In this document: positions 26,316 to 35,843 of the stretch, piece by piece
Numbering within the stretch: the stretch's first letter is position 1
Layout of the letters: every line of letters starts with the position of its first letter
NCBI GenBank assembly: GCA_963779735.1
Contig: CAVZZJ010000007.1
Coordinates: 248,001 to 312,000 of the forward strand
DNA from: Bog-473 sp963779735
Lineage (GTDB): Bacteria > Actinomycetota > Acidimicrobiia > Acidimicrobiales > RAAP-2
Reading direction: 5' to 3'
DNA length: 64,000 bases
Notes under the pieces: model-generated
What the model was told of the DNA's origin: nothing
What the model saw: only the letters and a program-made list of their open reading frames with translations
The model's database searches: none
Program-made: the position numbers and the translations under genes

Positions 26316-27241
26316 GACGTCGGCGCTCCACCCGCAGGTGCGCCTGGCCCTGGCCCGGCCGGATGCGCCACCGCCCGGGCCAGGCGACGGCCCGCACCGC
26401 GGCGGTCGGCGACGCCGGCGACGACGGGTCCCGATGCCTCGACGGTGGCCAGGACCACCGAGGCGCCACGGTCGAGCAGCCCGACGACCGTGCCGAGGGC
26501 GCGCTCGGCCACACGCTCTGCTTCCTCGGCGTCGCCGGGGAGCACGACCCGTAGCGTGACCGGCTCGGCCGACGGCCGTTCCAGCTCTCGTACCATCAGC
26601 TCTCCGGCATGGGCCGTCGCCCGCCAGTGGACCTGGCGACGGGAGTCGCCGGACCGGTAGGGACGCGCCCCCCTCGGCTGACCCACGTCCGACTGCACCC
26701 AGTCGGCCGCCGCACCGCTCTCCTCGTGGTCGCGAACGGGCAGGGACTGCGGCCTTCCACGGCGGGGCGCGATGTGGAGCGCCGTCGGCAGGGGAAGCAC
26801 GACCCGTCGGGTCCACCACTGCAGGGCGAAGGGAGCCGCGGAGGCGATGTCGAGGATCAGGACGCCGCACACCCCCCGGTGCTCCGGTCGCAGCGTGATC
26901 CGGTCATCGGGAGGACGGCTCCCCCCGACCGGGCCGATGAAGGCCTCCTCCCCGCAGGGTTCCACCGGCCGGACGCGTAGGCGGGTCGAGGCGGCGAGGC
27001 GGATCTCGACGGGCTGACCCGCGATCCCGTCCGTCGGGGCGCTGGCCACCGTGACCTTGGCGCGGGCCAGCACCACCGAGGGTCCGGCGATGCCGACACA
27101 GATCGTCCCGAAGGCCAGGTCACCGAGCGCCTGCACCCACCCCGCGCCTCCGTAGTGCGCCACCAGCCACCAGATGCCGAGCACGCCGATCGCCACGGCG
27201 ATCGGCGCCAGCGGACGGGTCGGCCGCACCCGCCGGCTCAT
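26312..27241 (-). CDS. DUF58 protein with N-terminal membrane helices
   Basis: A 309-residue protein. Two hydrophobic helices at residues 10-60 precede beta-rich sequence. The diagnostic DUF58 block is RPYRSGDSRRQVHWRATAHA followed by GELMVRELE, near residue 200. A vWA-like C-terminal part follows. ATG 27241 overlaps the MoxR stop (ATGA), and its own stop overlaps the transglutaminase start (GTGA), so all three are coupled. DUF58 proteins are partners of MoxR chaperone ATPases. Confidence 0.9.
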   Translation of the reverse strand: MSRRVRPTRPLAPIAVAIGVLGIWWLVAHYGGAGWVQALGDLAFGTICVGIAGPSVVLARAKVTVASAPTDGIAGQPVEIRLAASTRLRVRPVEPCGEEAFIGPVGGSRPPDDRITLRPEHRGVCGVLILDIASAAPFALQWWTRRVVLPLPTALHIAPRRGRPQSLPVRDHEESGAAADWVQSDVGQPRGARPYRSGDSRRQVHWRATAHAGELMVRELERPSAEPVTLRVVLPGDAEEAERVAERALGTVVGLLDRGASVVLATVEASGPVVAGVADRRGAGRRLARAVAHPAGPGPGAPAGGAPTS

Positions 27242-28305
27242 GGTCTCGGCGTCGACGTGACCTCAAGAATTCCCAGAATCACCTGAGCTGCCTGCGCGAT
27301 GCTCTCTTCGCCTTCGTCCATGAGGACGCGATGGGCCAGGCAGCCCACCGCGACGGCCTGCACGTCGGCCGGCACCACGTACCCCCTCAGTGACAGGAGG
27401 GCGTGCGCCTGGGCGCACCGGATGAGCCAGATTGAGGCGCGCGGGCTGGCGCCGAGGAGCACGCCCGGTGCCGTCCTGCTCGCCCGGCAGATCTCGACGG
27501 CGTACTGGGCCACCGCCGGGGCGACGGGGACCAGCTCGGTGGCCCGCTGGGCGTCCAGCCACGCCTCGGGGGTGCAGACCGCCTGCAGATCGGCCAACAC
27601 GTAGTTCCCACCCTCGTGAAGCGCCAGATGCGCCTCGCTCCCCGCATCGGGATAGCCGACCGACGTGGCGATGGCGAAGCGGTCCAACTGGCTCTCGACC
27701 AGGGGGAAGGTGCCCCGCTGCGACCGCGGGTTCTGGGTGGCGATCACCATGTGCGGACTCGGCAGCGGCCACGACTCCCCGTCGACGCTGACCTGGTGCT
27801 CTTCCATCGTCTCCAAGAGGGCGGACTGGGTGCGCGGCGGGGTGCGGTTCAACTCGTCGAGGAGGACGACGTGGGCGAAGACAGGCCCCTTGCGGAACTC
27901 CCAGCTGCCGGTGTCGGGCGAGAACACCGAGACGCCGGTGACGTCGGAGGGGAGAAGGTCCGGATGACCCTGCACCCGGGTCAACTCCACCCCGAGCGAC
28001 GTCGCCAGGGCACGGGCCAGCACGGTCTTGCCCACCCCGGGCACGTCCTCAATGAGCAGGTGCCCTCCGGAAAGGGCGGCGACGGCCGCGGCGACCAGCG
28101 CATCTCCCCTGCCGAGGAGGACCCGGCCGAGGTTCTCCACGATGGCCCGGCCCAGCGCCATGGCCGCGTCGACGCCCCCTGCGGCACCGACCGCCGTCTC
28201 GCCGCCACCGTCCGGTCCGGCCCACTCCATGCCCTGGGAGACCGCATCGAAGAAGCGCACTGCGGCGTCACGTTCGGCCTGGGTGGGCTCGGTGGTAAAG
28301 CTCAA
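27238..28305 (-). CDS. MoxR-family AAA+ ATPase
   Basis: A 355-residue AAA+ ATPase. Walker A is EDVPGVGKTVLARAL near residue 90, Walker B is VVLLDELNRTPP and sensor 1 is VIATQNP. The family acts as a chaperone for assembly or maturation of partner proteins, probably DUF58 and the transglutaminase here. TTG 28305 is chosen because GAGGGA lies just upstream; the frame is open further to ATG 28404, whose extra 33 residues look non-conserved. Confidence 0.9.
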   Translation of the reverse strand: MSFTTEPTQAERDAAVRFFDAVSQGMEWAGPDGGGETAVGAAGGVDAAMALGRAIVENLGRVLLGRGDALVAAAVAALSGGHLLIEDVPGVGKTVLARALATSLGVELTRVQGHPDLLPSDVTGVSVFSPDTGSWEFRKGPVFAHVVLLDELNRTPPRTQSALLETMEEHQVSVDGESWPLPSPHMVIATQNPRSQRGTFPLVESQLDRFAIATSVGYPDAGSEAHLALHEGGNYVLADLQAVCTPEAWLDAQRATELVPVAPAVAQYAVEICRASRTAPGVLLGASPRASIWLIRCAQAHALLSLRGYVVPADVQAVAVGCLAHRVLMDEGEESIAQAAQVILGILEVTSTPRP

Positions 28306-28538
28306 GGTTCCCTCGCTTCGCTCGATCTTTGCCGCCGGGTGGCACAGTCCGGCTTGCACCACTGGCGTGACGGCCGGGCCCGCAGACGACCCGTGCGCTA
28401 CCACAATGGTCAGCGCAGATCATCCGACGGACTACGTGATCTCAACGCTCGCCCAACTCCGCGGCGCAGCAGCAGGTCGCGGGCGTAAAGCAGTCCACGC
28501 CGCGACCTGGCGCCGGGCGCCGGCGGTACGGTACACGG

Positions 28539-29174
28539 GTGGATCCCGGCCACGACGACGGCCTCGGCTTCCCGGCCGGGTTCTTCGCCCGCCTCGACGA
28601 GGGCGACGATGCCGCGTTCTACGCCCTGCCCCGGCTCGTGACCCACATCGACGACGACGCCATCGACGCCGTCGGCGATCTCTACGACGAGCTGCGGGTC
28701 GATGGCGACGTGCTCGATCTCATGAGCTCGTGGGTCTCGCACTTCCACACCCCGCCCCGCCACCTCCGGGTACTCGGCATGAACGAGCCCGAGCTGAGGT
28801 CGAACGCCGCGGCACGCGAGCACATCGTGCACGACCTCAACGCCGACCCTCGCATCCCGCTGCCGGCCGAGAGCATCGACGACGCCGTGTGCTGCGCCTC
28901 CGTCGACTACCTCACCCGGCCCGTGGCGGTCTTCCGCGAGGTGGCGCGGGTGTTGCGTCCCGGCGGGAGGTTGGTGTGCACGTTCAGCAATCGCGTGTTC
29001 GCGACCAAGGCCATCCGCGGCTGGCTCTACGCCACCGACGAGGAGCGGTGCCGGACCGTGGTGGAGTACTTCGAGCGGTCGGGCGTCTACGGCCCGCCGA
29101 TCACGGCACGCCGCACACCGCCCGAGCACCGGGGCGACCCGCTGTACGCCGTGTGGGCCGTCCGGACCGGCTGA
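28539..29174 (+). CDS. SAM-dependent methyltransferase-like protein
   Basis: A 211-residue protein with class I methyltransferase architecture. DGDVLDLMSSWVSHF occupies the motif I position and DAVCCASVDYLTRPVAVFREVARVLRPGGRLVCTFSNR is a typical post-motif II/III region. Motif I lacks the usual GxGxG, so SAM binding may be altered; the same oddity occurs in a known actinobacterial and proteobacterial subgroup. The start is GTG 28539; it is divergent from moxR, 233 bp away. Confidence 0.75.
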   Translation: MDPGHDDGLGFPAGFFARLDEGDDAAFYALPRLVTHIDDDAIDAVGDLYDELRVDGDVLDLMSSWVSHFHTPPRHLRVLGMNEPELRSNAAAREHIVHDLNADPRIPLPAESIDDAVCCASVDYLTRPVAVFREVARVLRPGGRLVCTFSNRVFATKAIRGWLYATDEERCRTVVEYFERSGVYGPPITARRTPPEHRGDPLYAVWAVRTG

Positions 29175-29200
29175 GGGACGACCCTGTTCGCGGAGCGTTC

Positions 29201-30094
29201 TCAGTTGCTGAACGACACGAAGCGGGACGGGGGAGCGGGCAACCTGGGCCGGGCACCCTCGCCCCCGTCGTCGAAGAGGGTCAGACCCTTCACCACGGAC
29301 CGCCACCAATTGGTCCGGGAGAACATCCGGGAGCCGATCTCCTGACCGAATGGGCCGAGGGCCACCCTTTGGGGCACCGGTTGATCGGCCAGCTGCCAGC
29401 GGTACTCGGCGGAGACTCGCAACCGGTGCTCCCTGTTGGGCAGGGCGGCATGGGTGGTGAGGCAGTGGAAGACCAGGACGTCGCCGGGCTCGTAGTCGGT
29501 CGTCGCCCACCCCCGCTCCAGGTGGTCGAGCGGCCGGTACCGTACGCGGCTGGTCCGTTGGCTGCCCGGCTGAACCGCCAGGCCGCCCAGTGATGCGGGA
29601 ACGTCGACGAGCGGCACCCACGCGGTGAACATGTCCTGGACGGCCCGGTAGTCCTTGTGGATCACGTTGCCCGGCTGGCGGGGCACCATGGACGCCGGAT
29701 AGACGATCCTCGGGAGCTTGAGGGGGTAGCAGAATCCGCTGGGCCCGAGCAGCTGGCCCATCAGGTCTGGGAGCGGGCCGGAGAACGCGAGCTTGTTGAA
29801 GCCGGGATCGGCCAGGATCCGGCGATAGCCGGCGTCCCCGAACGCGTCGCGCATCCGCACCGCCCTGATCGGAGTGACCGGCGGGGCGGATACGGGATCC
29901 GGCCTGTTCTCGGTCCACCCCGCGTGCTGAAGGAACCTCAGCGCAGACTGGCCGATCTCGGCCACCACGGTCGGGTCGAGCAGTTGCCGGATGAAGACGT
30001 AGCCCTCGACCGCCAGCCGGGCCCGCAGGGCGGCGGGGTCTCCCCAGGCCTCGGCCGAGTCCCGCAGTTCGCTCGAGCTCGCCGACCGTCCCAT
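29201..30094 (-). CDS. Phytanoyl-CoA dioxygenase-like Fe(II)/2-oxoglutarate oxygenase
   Basis: A 297-residue PhyH-like protein. The metal-binding His-x-Asp is in NVIHKDYRAVQ, the distal His in FHCLTTHAALPN and the 2-oxoglutarate-binding Arg in HRLRVSAEYRW. The N-terminal RARLAVEGYVFIRQLLD is the usual lead. The substrate is unknown; relatives hydroxylate lipids or secondary metabolites. ATG 30094 is chosen because upstream sequence loses coding character. It is divergent from aroH. Confidence 0.85.
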   Translation of the reverse strand: MGRSASSSELRDSAEAWGDPAALRARLAVEGYVFIRQLLDPTVVAEIGQSALRFLQHAGWTENRPDPVSAPPVTPIRAVRMRDAFGDAGYRRILADPGFNKLAFSGPLPDLMGQLLGPSGFCYPLKLPRIVYPASMVPRQPGNVIHKDYRAVQDMFTAWVPLVDVPASLGGLAVQPGSQRTSRVRYRPLDHLERGWATTDYEPGDVLVFHCLTTHAALPNREHRLRVSAEYRWQLADQPVPQRVALGPFGQEIGSRMFSRTNWWRSVVKGLTLFDDGGEGARPRLPAPPSRFVSFSN

Positions 30095-30254
30095 GACCGC
30101 AGTATGGATCGGGATCGTGAGGGAACTGTGCGACCCCGATGAAGAGTGTGTGAAGGGTGTCGGCAACGTTCCAGCGGAGCGAGAGGCAGAGCGCCCGGAC
30201 TGGCCGCCACCCCCAGGAGATGAAACCCGAAACCCGGCAGTAGAGTGACGGGCC

Positions 30255-30629
30255 ATGTCTGCCCCTCTCATGGTCCGTGGCCTGCGCGGCGCCACCACCG
30301 TCGACCACGACAGCCCGGACGAGGTGACTGAGCGATCCCAGGAGCTCATCCTGGCCCTCATGGAGCGCAACGAGCTGGCCGAAGACGACATCGTCAGCGT
30401 GCTCTTCACGGCCACGGCCGACGTCACCAGTATCTTCCCGGCCACGGCCATCCGGGAGATCGGCTTCGGCGGGGTACCGCTTCTGTGCGCGGCCGAGATC
30501 GCCGTGCCGGGCGCCATGCCGCGGTGCATCCGGGTCCTGCTCCACATCCACACGACGAAGAGCAAGGACGAGATCCACCACGTCTACCTCCACGGTGCCC
30601 AAGGGCTCCGCGATGACCTCCCGATCTGA
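30255..30629 (+). CDS. aroH: Chorismate mutase, AroH class
   Basis: A 124-residue monofunctional chorismate mutase of the trimeric AroH fold, converting chorismate to prephenate. Recognisable are RGLRGATTV, the SVLFTATADVTSIFPATAIRE region with active-site Arg, GVPLLCAAEIAVPGAMPRCIRVL and HVYLHGAQGLRDDL. It opens the aromatic operon; tyrA begins inside its last codons. Confidence 0.95.
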   Translation: MSAPLMVRGLRGATTVDHDSPDEVTERSQELILALMERNELAEDDIVSVLFTATADVTSIFPATAIREIGFGGVPLLCAAEIAVPGAMPRCIRVLLHIHTTKSKDEIHHVYLHGAQGLRDDLPI

Positions 30630-31707
30630 CGGCGGGGCGCGCCGGCGGGCGCTCGTCGTGGGGACCGGCCTGATCGGTGGCTCCATCGCCCTCTCCCTGC
30701 GCCGACGCGGCTGGCACGTCTCGGGACTCGACGCCGACGGCGGCCGGCTCGAGGAGGCCCTGCGCGCCGGCGTCATCGACCGGGCCGGGGACGACCTGGG
30801 CGCCGAGATCGTCTTCGTGGCCACCCCGGCCACCGCGGTTGCGGGCGAGGTGGGCCGCCTGCTGGCCACCCCGGATCGCCGGGACGACGCCGTGCTGACC
30901 GACGTCAGCGGGGTCAAGACGGCCATCGTGGCGGAAGCCGATCACCCCCGGTTCATCGGCGGACACCCAATGGCCGGCTCGGAGCAGATAGGGCTCAGCG
31001 GCGCCGACCCCGACCTCTTCCAGGGTGCGCTGTGGGTGCTGACACCGACCAGCGCGACGGACCTGGAGGCCTTCACCCGCCTGCAGGACGTGGTGACCGC
31101 GCTCGGCGCCGATGTGCTCGTCTTGTCCCCGCGGGACCACGACCGGCTGGTGGCCGTCGTCTCCCACGTACCTCACCTGGTGGCCGCCACGCTGATGAAC
31201 GCCGCCGCGGTCGGGGCGGAGCAGGACGGCGCGCTGCTGCGGCTGGCCGCAGGGGGGTTCCGGGACATGACCCGGGTTGCCGCCGGGCATCCGGGCATCT
31301 GGCCCGACATCTGCGCGGAGAACGCCGGCCCTATCGTCCAGGCGCTCGGCTCTCTGATAGCGGAGCTCACCGCCATGCGCGACCGGGTGGCCGGCCAGGA
31401 TCGGGCGTCCATCTTGGACGTGCTCCAGCGCGCCAGCCTGGCCCGGCGGAACCTTCCGGCTCGCAGCGTCCGCCCCGACTACCTCTCGGAGTTGCGCATC
31501 CCGGTGCACGACCGGCCCGGCGTCCTGGCCGAGATCACCTCCCTGGCGGCCGACGCCGGCATCAGCATCTTGAACTTCGAGATCGCCCACTCGGTCGAAG
31601 GCCCCCAGGGCATCCTGATCCTGGTGGTCGACGCGGCCGACGCCGAGCGGCTGGGTCACGCCGTCGAGACCAAGGGCTACCGCTGGCACGCCGAGAGCCT
31701 GGCATGA
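30613..31707 (+). CDS. tyrA: Prephenate dehydrogenase with ACT domain
   Basis: A 364-residue enzyme of tyrosine synthesis. The NAD-binding GTGLIGGS lies near residue 17, with VATPATAV and the catalytic IGGHPMAGSEQIG region after it. The C-terminal ACT domain (residues about 290-355, VHDRPGVLAEITSLAADAGISI) suggests feedback control. ATG 30613 overlaps aroH by 17 bases, and its stop overlaps the start of the aroA-cmk gene (ATGA), so prephenate formation and use are translated together. Confidence 0.95.
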   Translation: MTSRSDGGARRRALVVGTGLIGGSIALSLRRRGWHVSGLDADGGRLEEALRAGVIDRAGDDLGAEIVFVATPATAVAGEVGRLLATPDRRDDAVLTDVSGVKTAIVAEADHPRFIGGHPMAGSEQIGLSGADPDLFQGALWVLTPTSATDLEAFTRLQDVVTALGADVLVLSPRDHDRLVAVVSHVPHLVAATLMNAAAVGAEQDGALLRLAAGGFRDMTRVAAGHPGIWPDICAENAGPIVQALGSLIAELTAMRDRVAGQDRASILDVLQRASLARRNLPARSVRPDYLSELRIPVHDRPGVLAEITSLAADAGISILNFEIAHSVEGPQGILILVVDAADAERLGHAVETKGYRWHAESLA

Positions 31708-33638
31708 CGGCGCCGCAGATCCTCGTGGTGTATGGCGGCGTGCCCTGCCGCGGGCCGGTCCGCACGCCCGGTGAGAAGTCCATCTCGCACCGCGCCGTGC
31801 TCCTGGCCGCCCTGGCCGAAGGGACCTCGGTGATCCGCGGGCTCTCCGATGGCGCCGACGTGGCGGCCTCCCTGCGTGCGGTGGAGGCGATGGGAGTGGA
31901 CGTCGAGCGATCGGGAGATGGCAGCGTGACGCTGCGCGGGGGGCGGAGCCGACTCCACCAGCCTCGGGCGCCGCTCGACTGCGGCAACTCGGGGACCTCC
32001 ATGCGGCTCCTGGCGGGCATGGTGGCCGGGTTCGACTGGGAGACCGAACTGATCGGCGACGACTCGCTGTCGTCGCGGCCGATGGACCGGGTGGCCGAGC
32101 CCCTCGAGCTCATGGGGGCGACGGTGGTGGGCTCCGGGGCGGGGTGCAGGCCTCCACTGCACGTGAAGGGCGGGGGACTGTGCGGCATCGACTGGACGAC
32201 GAGGGTGGCCAGCGCGCAGGTGAAGTCGGCCATCCTCTTGGCCGGCCTCTCAGCGGAGGGTCCGACCGTCGTGCGCGAGAGGGTGACGACCCGTGCGCAT
32301 ACCGAAGAGATGCTGCGCGAGGCCGGGGTCGACCTCACCGTCGAGCCGTGGGGGGACGGGCGGATCGTCACCCTCCACCCGTCCCCGCTACGCCCGGTCA
32401 CGCCGCGCACCGTACCGGGCGATCCGTCGGCCTCGGCGTTCTTCGTGGTGGCCGGCTGCGTCGTGCCCGGTGGCGCGGTCGACGTGCAACGGGTCTACCG
32501 GGGTCCGGCCCGGCTGGGCTACCTGGGCGTCCTCCAGAGGATGGGGGCGCAGGTGGCTCTCCGGACCGAGAGCGACGGCACGGTCACCCTGGCGGCCACC
32601 TGCACCGGTGGCACGCTCAAGGCCACGACCGTCGCCGCCGCCGAGATCCCCTCCCTCGACGAGATCCCCGCCCTCGCCGTGGCGGCGGCGGCGGCGGAGG
32701 GGACCACCGTCTTCAACGACGTGGCCGAGCTACGGGTCAAGGAGGTGGATCGGCAACGGGCGGTGGCCGACATGGTCACCGCCTTCGGCGCCACCGCCGA
32801 GGTGCAGGGGGACACCCTGTCCATCACCGGTGTCGGGGGGGGCGCCATGCTCCACGGGGCCCGCTTCGACAGCCGTGGCGATCACCGCATGGCCATGGCC
32901 GCGGCCATCGCCGCCCTGGCCGCCGGCCCGGGCCAACGCAGCCTCATCACCGGGTTCGAGGCGGTCGAGACCAGCTATCCGGGGTTCGCCGACGATCTGG
33001 GCCGTCTGACCGGGGCCGGGCCGGATGCCCCGCGGGGTCTCCTCATCGCCATCGACGGCCCCGCCGGCGCGGGCAAGTCCACCGTCTCGAGGGCCGTGGC
33101 GGCGCGTCTGGCCCTCGACCGGCTCGATACGGGTGCGATGTACCGCGCCGTCGCCGCCCTCGCACTGTCCCGGCACATCGCCCCCGACGATCGCCTCGCC
33201 GTCGCCGCGCTGGCCGCCGATGCGCAGATTGAGGTCGGCCCGCGGGTGGTGATAGACGGCCAGGACGTCACCGACGTGATCCGCTCACCGGCGGTGGGGC
33301 GAGCCGTCTCGCTGGTGGCCGCCAACCCAGAGGTGCGGGCCCAACTCGTGCGACGCCAGCGGGACTGGGCGGCGGCACGCGGCGGGGGAGTGGTCGAGGG
33401 CCGCGACATCGGCAGCGTGGTCTTCCCCGACGCGCAGCTCAAGGTCTACCTCACGGCGTCGCCCGAGGAGCGGGCGCGGCGGCGCGACGACGAGTCGCCC
33501 GCCGGGTTGGCGCGCCGCGACCGGATCGACTCGACCAGGGCGGCGTCGCCCCTTGCCCGGGCCGACGACGCGCACCTCCTCGACACGACGGGCCGCGATC
33601 CCCAGGATGTAGTCGAGGAGGTGTTGTCGTGGCTCTGA
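31704..33638 (+). CDS. aroA-cmk: Fused 3-phosphoshikimate 1-carboxyvinyltransferase / cytidylate kinase
   Basis: A single 644-residue frame with no internal stop. Residues 1-440 are EPSP synthase: GEKSISHRAVLL, LDCGNSGTSMRLLAG, SLDEIPALAV and DHRMAMAAAI. Residues 448-644 are CMP kinase: P-loop DGPAGAGKSTVSR (about 452), LDTGAMYRAVA, GRDIGSVVFPDA and the Arg-rich lid. The join at SYPGFADDLGRL...DAPRGLLIAIDG is short, and no ribosome binding site or start intervenes, so a true fusion is indicated. AroA makes EPSP for chorismate; Cmk phosphorylates CMP and dCMP. Gene order aroA-cmk is common and fusions occur in some lineages. The acyltransferase gene overlaps its end by 10 bases. Confidence 0.95.
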   Translation: MTAPQILVVYGGVPCRGPVRTPGEKSISHRAVLLAALAEGTSVIRGLSDGADVAASLRAVEAMGVDVERSGDGSVTLRGGRSRLHQPRAPLDCGNSGTSMRLLAGMVAGFDWETELIGDDSLSSRPMDRVAEPLELMGATVVGSGAGCRPPLHVKGGGLCGIDWTTRVASAQVKSAILLAGLSAEGPTVVRERVTTRAHTEEMLREAGVDLTVEPWGDGRIVTLHPSPLRPVTPRTVPGDPSASAFFVVAGCVVPGGAVDVQRVYRGPARLGYLGVLQRMGAQVALRTESDGTVTLAATCTGGTLKATTVAAAEIPSLDEIPALAVAAAAAEGTTVFNDVAELRVKEVDRQRAVADMVTAFGATAEVQGDTLSITGVGGGAMLHGARFDSRGDHRMAMAAAIAALAAGPGQRSLITGFEAVETSYPGFADDLGRLTGAGPDAPRGLLIAIDGPAGAGKSTVSRAVAARLALDRLDTGAMYRAVAALALSRHIAPDDRLAVAALAADAQIEVGPRVVIDGQDVTDVIRSPAVGRAVSLVAANPEVRAQLVRRQRDWAAARGGGVVEGRDIGSVVFPDAQLKVYLTASPEERARRRDDESPAGLARRDRIDSTRAASPLARADDAHLLDTTGRDPQDVVEEVLSWL

Positions 33639-34351
33639 GTGACCCCGGACCCGAGCACCGCCCGGCATCTGCGCCGGGCAGGAACCAGGAGTTCGCCATT
33701 GAGCCCACCCGCAAGCTCGGCTATAGAGCCATGCGCGTCGTGTTCACCACGCTGCTCGGCCTGTGGTTCCGCCCCCGCGTCTCGGGCACCGAGCACGTCC
33801 CGCTCACCGGTCCGGTGATCCTGGCCCCGGTGCACCGTTCCTTCGCCGACTTCGGGTTCACGGCGTTCTGCACGAGGCGCAAGCTCTTCTTCATGGCCAA
33901 GGACACCCTGTGGGAGAACAGGTGGCTCGGCAAGCTGCTCCTCTATGTCGGCGCCTTTCCCGTGCATCGTGAGTCGGCCGACCGGGAGGCGCTCCAGCGC
34001 GCCGAAGAGGTCCTGCGGCGCGGCCAGTGCCTGGTGCTCTTCCCCGAAGGCACCCGCCGCGCTGGCGGCGCCATCGAGAACCTCATGGAAGGTGCCGCCT
34101 TCCTCTCGGCCCGCACGGGCGCGCCGATCGTCCCCATCGGCATCGGGGGATCCGACCTGTCGATGCCCAAGGGGAGCGTCGTTCCCAAGCCGTACACCAT
34201 TGAGGTGGTGATCGGCCCCGCGCTGCCGCCCCCGGCCCGGACCGGAGGCGGGCGTGTCGCTCGCTCCGCCGTCCACGCCGGCACCGAGGACCTGGCCGGG
34301 AAGCTGCAGGCCGTCTACAACGAGGCCCGGTCCAGAACGGGTCGCTACTGA
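33629..34351 (+). CDS. PlsC-type 1-acylglycerol-3-phosphate acyltransferase
   Basis: A 240-residue acyltransferase with the four PlsC motifs: HRSFAD (HX4D) near residue 69, the FPVHRES block, FPEGTRR and the PIVPIGIGG segment. It is a membrane-associated enzyme of phosphatidic acid formation. GTG 33629 overlaps the cmk end, an arrangement (cmk-plsC) also known in other Gram-positives. The N-terminal 25 residues are polar and dispensable-looking. Confidence 0.92.
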   Translation: MALSDPGPEHRPASAPGRNQEFAIEPTRKLGYRAMRVVFTTLLGLWFRPRVSGTEHVPLTGPVILAPVHRSFADFGFTAFCTRRKLFFMAKDTLWENRWLGKLLLYVGAFPVHRESADREALQRAEEVLRRGQCLVLFPEGTRRAGGAIENLMEGAAFLSARTGAPIVPIGIGGSDLSMPKGSVVPKPYTIEVVIGPALPPPARTGGGRVARSAVHAGTEDLAGKLQAVYNEARSRTGRY

Positions 34352-34468
34352 CGCGACCCCTGTTGGCATCCGCTCCTGACCGATGCCTCGAACTTCACCG
34401 TTTCCGGCCCGAATTGGCGGGTACACCCTGGTCAGTCCCAGAGGGGGAACCGATGAAAGGTGGTGGGT

Positions 34469-34633
34469 GTGCTTATCCTCCTGCTGTTGGTGTTGGTCTT
34501 GATTCTTGCCGGCGCGGGCTTCGCGCTACATGTGCTGTGGATCGCGGCCGTGATCTTCGCCGTGTTCTGGCTCATCGGTGTCGCGCTCGGGCGCGGCGAG
34601 AGCGCCGGCAGCCATCGCTTCTACCGCTGGTGA
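34469..34633 (+). CDS. Small hydrophobic membrane protein
   Basis: A 54-residue GTG-initiated frame. Two closely spaced hydrophobic stretches (LILLLLVLVLILAGAGFAL and VLWIAAVIFAVFWLIGVAL) are followed by a polar GRGESAGSHRFYRW tail. An AAAGGTGG Shine-Dalgarno lies just upstream; GTG 34463 is an alternative start. Similar tiny hydrophobic proteins are common in actinobacteria, with no known role. It ends 25 bases before the SpoIIE-type phosphatase gene and may be co-transcribed. Confidence 0.6.
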   Translation: MLILLLLVLVLILAGAGFALHVLWIAAVIFAVFWLIGVALGRGESAGSHRFYRW

Positions 34634-34658
34634 GGCGCGGGCGGAGGTAGGGCGGCCG

Positions 34659-35843
34659 ATGCACGAGCTCAACCTGACGCCGCTCCTGCGCTCGAACCTG
34701 AGCCAGCGGCCCGAGTCGGTGCCGGCGGCGGTCGAGAGCCTCGGGAGGGAGCTCGGTGCGATCGACGTCGTCATCTACCTGGTCGACTTCGGGCAGGTGT
34801 TCCTCGAGCCGCTCGGTGACTATTCGGCGCACAACGAGTTGCCGCACAGGGAAGAGGTTGCCACCACCATGGCCGGCCGAGCCTTCCTCACCCAGGCGGC
34901 GGTGACGACGGAGCGGCCGGAGGGCACTCGGGTCTGGGTACCCATCCGCGAGGGTTCGGACCGGACCGGTGTCGTCGCGCTCACGCTCCCCGACGCCGAA
35001 GCATGCCGGGTGCAGGCGTGCGAGGACCTGGGCAGGGTCGCGGGGTACATCATCGCCACCAACGCGCGGGTGAGCGACGTCTTCAATCTGCACCGGCGGC
35101 GCAGGTCCATGACCCTGGCCGCCAGCATGCAGTGGGATCTCCTCCCACCCCTCGTCTTCACATCGCCGTCTGTCACCGTGGCGGGACTGCTCGAGCCGGC
35201 CTACGAGGTGGGCGGGGACAGCTTCGACTACGCCGTCAACTGGCCGGTGCTCGACGTGGCGATCATGGACTCCATGGGACACGGCTTGAACTCGGCCATT
35301 CTCTCGGGCCTGGCCGTGGGCTGCTACCGCCACGACCGCCGCCACGGCCGCACCCTGCCCGACATGCATCGGGCGCTCGAATCGACGATCAGGAGTCGCT
35401 ACCAGGGGGACGGGTTGAAGGGGTTCGTGACGGGCCAGCTCGTCCAGCTCAACGTGGAGACGGGCCACCTGCGCTGGACAAATGCGGGGCACCCCCCGCC
35501 CCTGCACATCCGTGGTGATCGGGTGATCGGCCACCTCGACTGTCGACCGACGCTCCCCTGGGGGCTCGGAAAGGACGGAGAGGAGCCGACGGTGGCCGAC
35601 GTCTCGCTGGAGCCGGGAGACGGGCTCTTCTTCTACACCGACGGGGCCATCGACGGGAGGGTCGAGTCGGGTGGCGGTTTCGGACTCGACCGACTGACGG
35701 ATCTGGTCGGCCGCTCGGCTTCGGATCAGCTCCCCGCCGAGGAGATCGTGCGCCTGGTCGTCCGGTCCATCGTCGAACACCACAACGAAGAGCTCGACGA
35801 CGACGCCACCCTCCTCATGGTGCAGTGGAACGGCACCGCGTGA
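34659..35843 (+). CDS. SpoIIE-type PP2C serine phosphatase
   Basis: A 394-residue protein. Residues 1-165 form a GAF-like sensory part. Residues 180-394 form a PPM/SpoIIE phosphatase domain with the metal-binding acidic motifs YEVGGDSFDY, DSMGHGLNSAIL, TNAGHPPPLHI, YTDGAIDG and DDDATLLMV. Such enzymes reset anti-sigma antagonists of the STAS family. A STAS-like protein is encoded at 48.7 kb, but no direct link is visible. ATG 34659 follows a GGAGG about 12 bases upstream; earlier starts overlap the small membrane protein. Confidence 0.9.
   Translation: MHELNLTPLLRSNLSQRPESVPAAVESLGRELGAIDVVIYLVDFGQVFLEPLGDYSAHNELPHREEVATTMAGRAFLTQAAVTTERPEGTRVWVPIREGSDRTGVVALTLPDAEACRVQACEDLGRVAGYIIATNARVSDVFNLHRRRRSMTLAASMQWDLLPPLVFTSPSVTVAGLLEPAYEVGGDSFDYAVNWPVLDVAIMDSMGHGLNSAILSGLAVGCYRHDRRHGRTLPDMHRALESTIRSRYQGDGLKGFVTGQLVQLNVETGHLRWTNAGHPPPLHIRGDRVIGHLDCRPTLPWGLGKDGEEPTVADVSLEPGDGLFFYTDGAIDGRVESGGGFGLDRLTDLVGRSASDQLPAEEIVRLVVRSIVEHHNEELDDDATLLMVQWNGTA

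Noticed and set aside
31032..31703. N-terminal extension of the AroA-Cmk protein into the tyrA region
   Set aside because: It is an out-of-frame shadow of tyrA; ATG 31704 with ATGA overlap gives the conventional AroA start.
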